Of a stretch of 64,000 nucleotides of DNA, positions 61,251 through 64,000 are shown one piece after another. The stretch is from Talpa occidentalis (Eukaryota; Chordata; Mammalia; Eulipotyphla; Talpidae). Each line of letters starts with the position of its first letter. The first letter of the stretch is position 1. The stretch lies in assembly GCF_014898055.3 (NCBI RefSeq), contig NW_023601754.1, forward strand, positions 52,321,013 through 52,385,012, in the 5' to 3' direction. The notes under the pieces were generated by a model, which worked only from the letters and a program-made list of their open reading frames with translations, made no database searches and was not told the origin of the DNA. Position numbers and translations under genes: made by a program.

Positions 61251-64000
61251 AAAATGCAAATGGTAGATCTTTAGCCTAGCATTACAGTCGCTTCAGAAGG
61301 ACGGGAGTGGCAGGGAGGCCAAGAGTCTTGATCGCTCATCTTCCTTCAGCAGTCGCCGCACAGTCTGAAATGGCAAAAACAAGGAAGAGCAGCATAAGCT
61401 TGTGATTTAGAAATACCAAGGTGAAGTCATGAGACAGCTGAGTGTTGAGGGATTGCCTCTGGGGTATGGAATGGGGGGGTGGGGAAGGCGGAAGCTATAG
61501 CGCCCTTCAAATGTATTTGCTTGTTCATGGTGAGAAAACTCCAGAAGGGAGGGAATGAGAACACATGAGAACGGGGAGCTGTGACAACACCCTGGGCAGG
61601 TGAAGAGAGTCAGTTGGGCTTGCCCAGCTCCGGCGGGAAGGGTGAGGGCAGGCCCTGGGTTTGGAAAAGCAGGTAGGCCTCCACGCTGCAGATGTGAGGC
61701 TGGCTGCACCACCCTAGACTGGGGCCCCCGGGGTGGTAAGGGGACTGCGTCTGCAGAGAAGGGAGGGCTCAGGGGTGGGCACTATGACTTAGGGGGACCG
61801 AGCCAGCCTGGCTCCTCCAGTGGGTACCAAAGAGGCCCTCCAAGGCACTGCTGGGGGCCTGCAGGCTGAGCCGGTGCTCCTGGAGGCTGCTGGCCACGCC
61901 CCGACTGACCCGCATGGCCCCCCACCCCAGCCCCAGCATCCCTCGGTCTCTTCCTCCCGGCCCCAGGAGCAGGAAGGGCGGGCTGGGCGCCACAGGATGG
62001 GCCTGAGTCTCTCATCAGCTCACAGGGTCAGCCCAGGCCAGGAGGCCCCCAGCCTACCCCGGTTCTCCTTCCTGGGTGGAGGCCCCCGCCCTTCCACTCA
62101 CCTTCCGAGTATTGTGGGCCTTCCTGGGACCTATTTGGTCACCTTCAGGCCTCTAGTCCCTGGAGGACATTCCCCTCTGGCCACAAAGCCACACACCTGG
62201 GGTCGGGGGGCAGGCTTCCTGAGGTTACCAGGGGCTGCAGAGGCTGCAGGGAGCGGGCGAGCGGTGCAGGCCTGTGGAGGCGGGGCTGTCCCCGCTGGGA
62301 GCTAGGGGTGGCCATGGCCGGGCCGGCGGTGGGGGAGCACCGCTCTTTGATGTTGCACTTCGACCTGGTCTTGCCCCCCTAGCAGGTCACCTGCAGGTTC
62401 CTGCCCGCAGCACAGACCTCTGCTCACAGGCTGGGGCCACAGGGCCTGCTGGCTGACCAGGGCTGCAGACAGGGCCTCCCGCGGTGGGGGGAGGGGGGCG
62501 GGGGCGGCTGGGGCACCTCAGATCCCGTGGCCACTGGCCTAGCAGCACGGGACGCCCCAGGGCCTCTGCGGGGCAGAGCCCTTGCAGGGCCCCTGGAGCA
62601 CCACACGGCAGGGCAGAGAGGGGCCCTCATGCCCCCAGATGGCAGGGAGGCCCATGGGTTTCCAGAGAAGACCAGAGACCTGGGTGACAGGGTCGAGCTC
62701 GAGCCTTCGGTGTGAGCCACCGAGGCCGGTGGGACCCTGCAGCTCCAGAGACTGACCCCAAGGAGACCCCGTGTCTAGAGAGTCTCCCGCCGGCCCCTGC
62801 CATGAGGACTCCCTGCCAGGGAGGGTGGGGGAGGCAGAGGCAGCTGCCTGGCCCCCTCCCCTGGAGCATCTGGATCAGGGGGTCATCTGAGCCCCTGCGT
62901 TCACAGCGCCCTCCCCCCCAGTGACCGTGAGCGTCTGCCAGCCACCAGCCCACGTCACAGGAGAGAACATGGTCACGGCAGGCAGGCTTGACGCTGGAAT
63001 CGCGACTGAAGGCCAGTCTCAGGCCTAGTGTGACCAGGCCTGGCTTGTGCCCAGCCACGGAGGGGGGACAGAGGCCACAGTCAGGAAGGTGGACAGGGGA
63101 GCTAGGCAGGTCTGGAATGCGGGCCGGCCTGGGAAGGAGGGGTGCGGGGCGGGGGGCGCCTGCCAAATATGTCCAGATGTGGCTGGAGCGCTCAGGGCCT
63201 GGCCTGGAGCCCCAGCGACTTCCTGCCCGCCCACCCTGCGCTCCACCTCCTCACCCAGACAGCCAGGGGAGGGGGAGGGGAGCACAGCCAGGGCTCGGCA
63301 CCCCGTGGGGGTGGACAGAGACCTCAGCGCCCCGCTGGCACGGGCACCTGCGTGGCTGACGACGGCCACATGTGAAACGGGCGGGTGGTGGGAGGACCCG
63401 GGCCCAGGGACATGAGAGCGGGGCCAGCCCCCACCGCCGGGCCCTGAGGGCCGGGGGTCTGAGAGGGGAGGGGGCGCTGGGCAGGGCTCAGCCGCTGCCC
63501 GGGGAGGGCTTCGTGTTGGGGCCAGGCCCCCCTTGAGCTCATGGGCTCCCCAGCCCAAGCTGTCCCCGCAGAGGAGGGGCCCATCGTGGGGCTTCTGAGC
63601 GGGTCCTGGGCCTCCCCATGGGGGAGGTGCCCTGGTGACCCCGGGAAGGTGGCCGGGGAAGGGCTCAGTGCCGTTGCCAGTCAGCCTGGCCTGAGGCGCC
63701 CTCCTGGGCTCCTCCGGGTGCCAGTAAAGGGGCTGGATCCAGACCCCAGGACTGGGGTGAACTGCGGTTACCTCTGGCCCCGAGTGTCTACGTGACAGTC
63801 TGGGCTCCCTTGCTGCGGACACCCCACCTTCCTGGTGCCTGTGGCTCTTGTGCTGACTTGTTTTCTGTCCTGCCCACCCTCATCTGGACCCGAGAGCCCC
63901 AGGCCCAGCCTCCAGCCGGGTCCCAGCTTCGGGGAGGCGGGATTCAGGGCTCCTGTTCTGGGAGCATGAACCAGAGCTGGGGGATGGGGCAGCGCAGTCC

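Larger units (their letters stand above)
25942..64000 (+). other. KCNQ1: KCNQ1 intron 15 (5' part, continues past the window)
   Basis: Donor GTAGGG at 25942. No acceptor leading into the expected exon 16 coding text (the continuation of helix D after Lys598) was found in any frame, so the intron exceeds 38 kb. The human intron here is also very long. Contents are listed separately. Stretches without an entry (26.6-29.1, 35.0-36.7, 37.5-39.6, 41.6-43.9, 44.6-46.0, 48.8-50.3, 50.7-53.7, 54.6-56.3, 57.6-58.9, 59.3-60.4 and 61.4-64.0 kb) are GC-rich unique sequence in which I see no gene, only occasional MIR or L2 scraps. Confidence 0.85.

Noticed and set aside
25942..64000. KCNQ1 exon 16 within the window
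   Set aside because: I looked for the expected continuation of helix D after Lys598 and the channel's C-terminal tail in all frames and found neither.

Overview
This window is vertebrate nuclear DNA from an intron-rich mammalian gene, not a microbial or viral genome. Four short exons on the + strand, with canonical GT/AG borders, encode part of the cytoplasmic C-terminus of the voltage-gated potassium channel KCNQ1 (Kv7.1). They correspond to exons 12 to 15 in the 16-exon human numbering: 23572-23647, 24400-24494, 25174-25220 and 25880-25941. Exon lengths (76, 95, 47 and 62 nt) and codon phases fit the human gene as I remember it. They give 280 nt of coding sequence covering roughly human residues 506 to 598: helix B, helix C and the start of the helix D coiled coil. 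The final exon (16) is not in the window.

Organism: three tRNA-derived SINEs (12076, 22757, 32456) begin with the CCTCCCTGGTGG-type head known from cetartiodactyl SINEs. Their bodies do not match the ruminant, cetacean or pig families I remember. By elimination a camelid-type artiodactyl is the best guess, but only a moderate one.

Layout: 1-23571 is the 3' part of intron 11. It is very GC-rich, with AT-rich islands that look like conserved non-coding elements, one intact SINE and several L1 remnants. 23572-25941 holds the four exons, separated by introns of only about 0.66-0.75 kb. 25942-64000 is the first 38 kb of intron 15. It contains an AT-rich L1-dominated block (29.2-34.8 kb), a GC-rich block with MEF2, GATA, CArG and YY1-type motifs (35-45 kb), a CpG-dense island (about 43.98-44.43 kb), a 23-bp minisatellite of about 38 units (46.08-46.96 kb), and more old repeats.

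Function: the exons build the intracellular assembly and regulatory module of the cardiac/epithelial IKs channel subunit (calmodulin, PIP2 and AKAP9/Yotiao contacts, tetramerisation). In human and mouse, KCNQ1 lies in an imprinted domain controlled by KvDMR1/KCNQ1OT1. I find no sequence here that I can identify as that control region. The many open reading frames in the GC-rich introns are compositional artefacts; I found no second protein-coding gene. Regulatory calls rest on motif spelling and base composition only and have not been tested for conservation.
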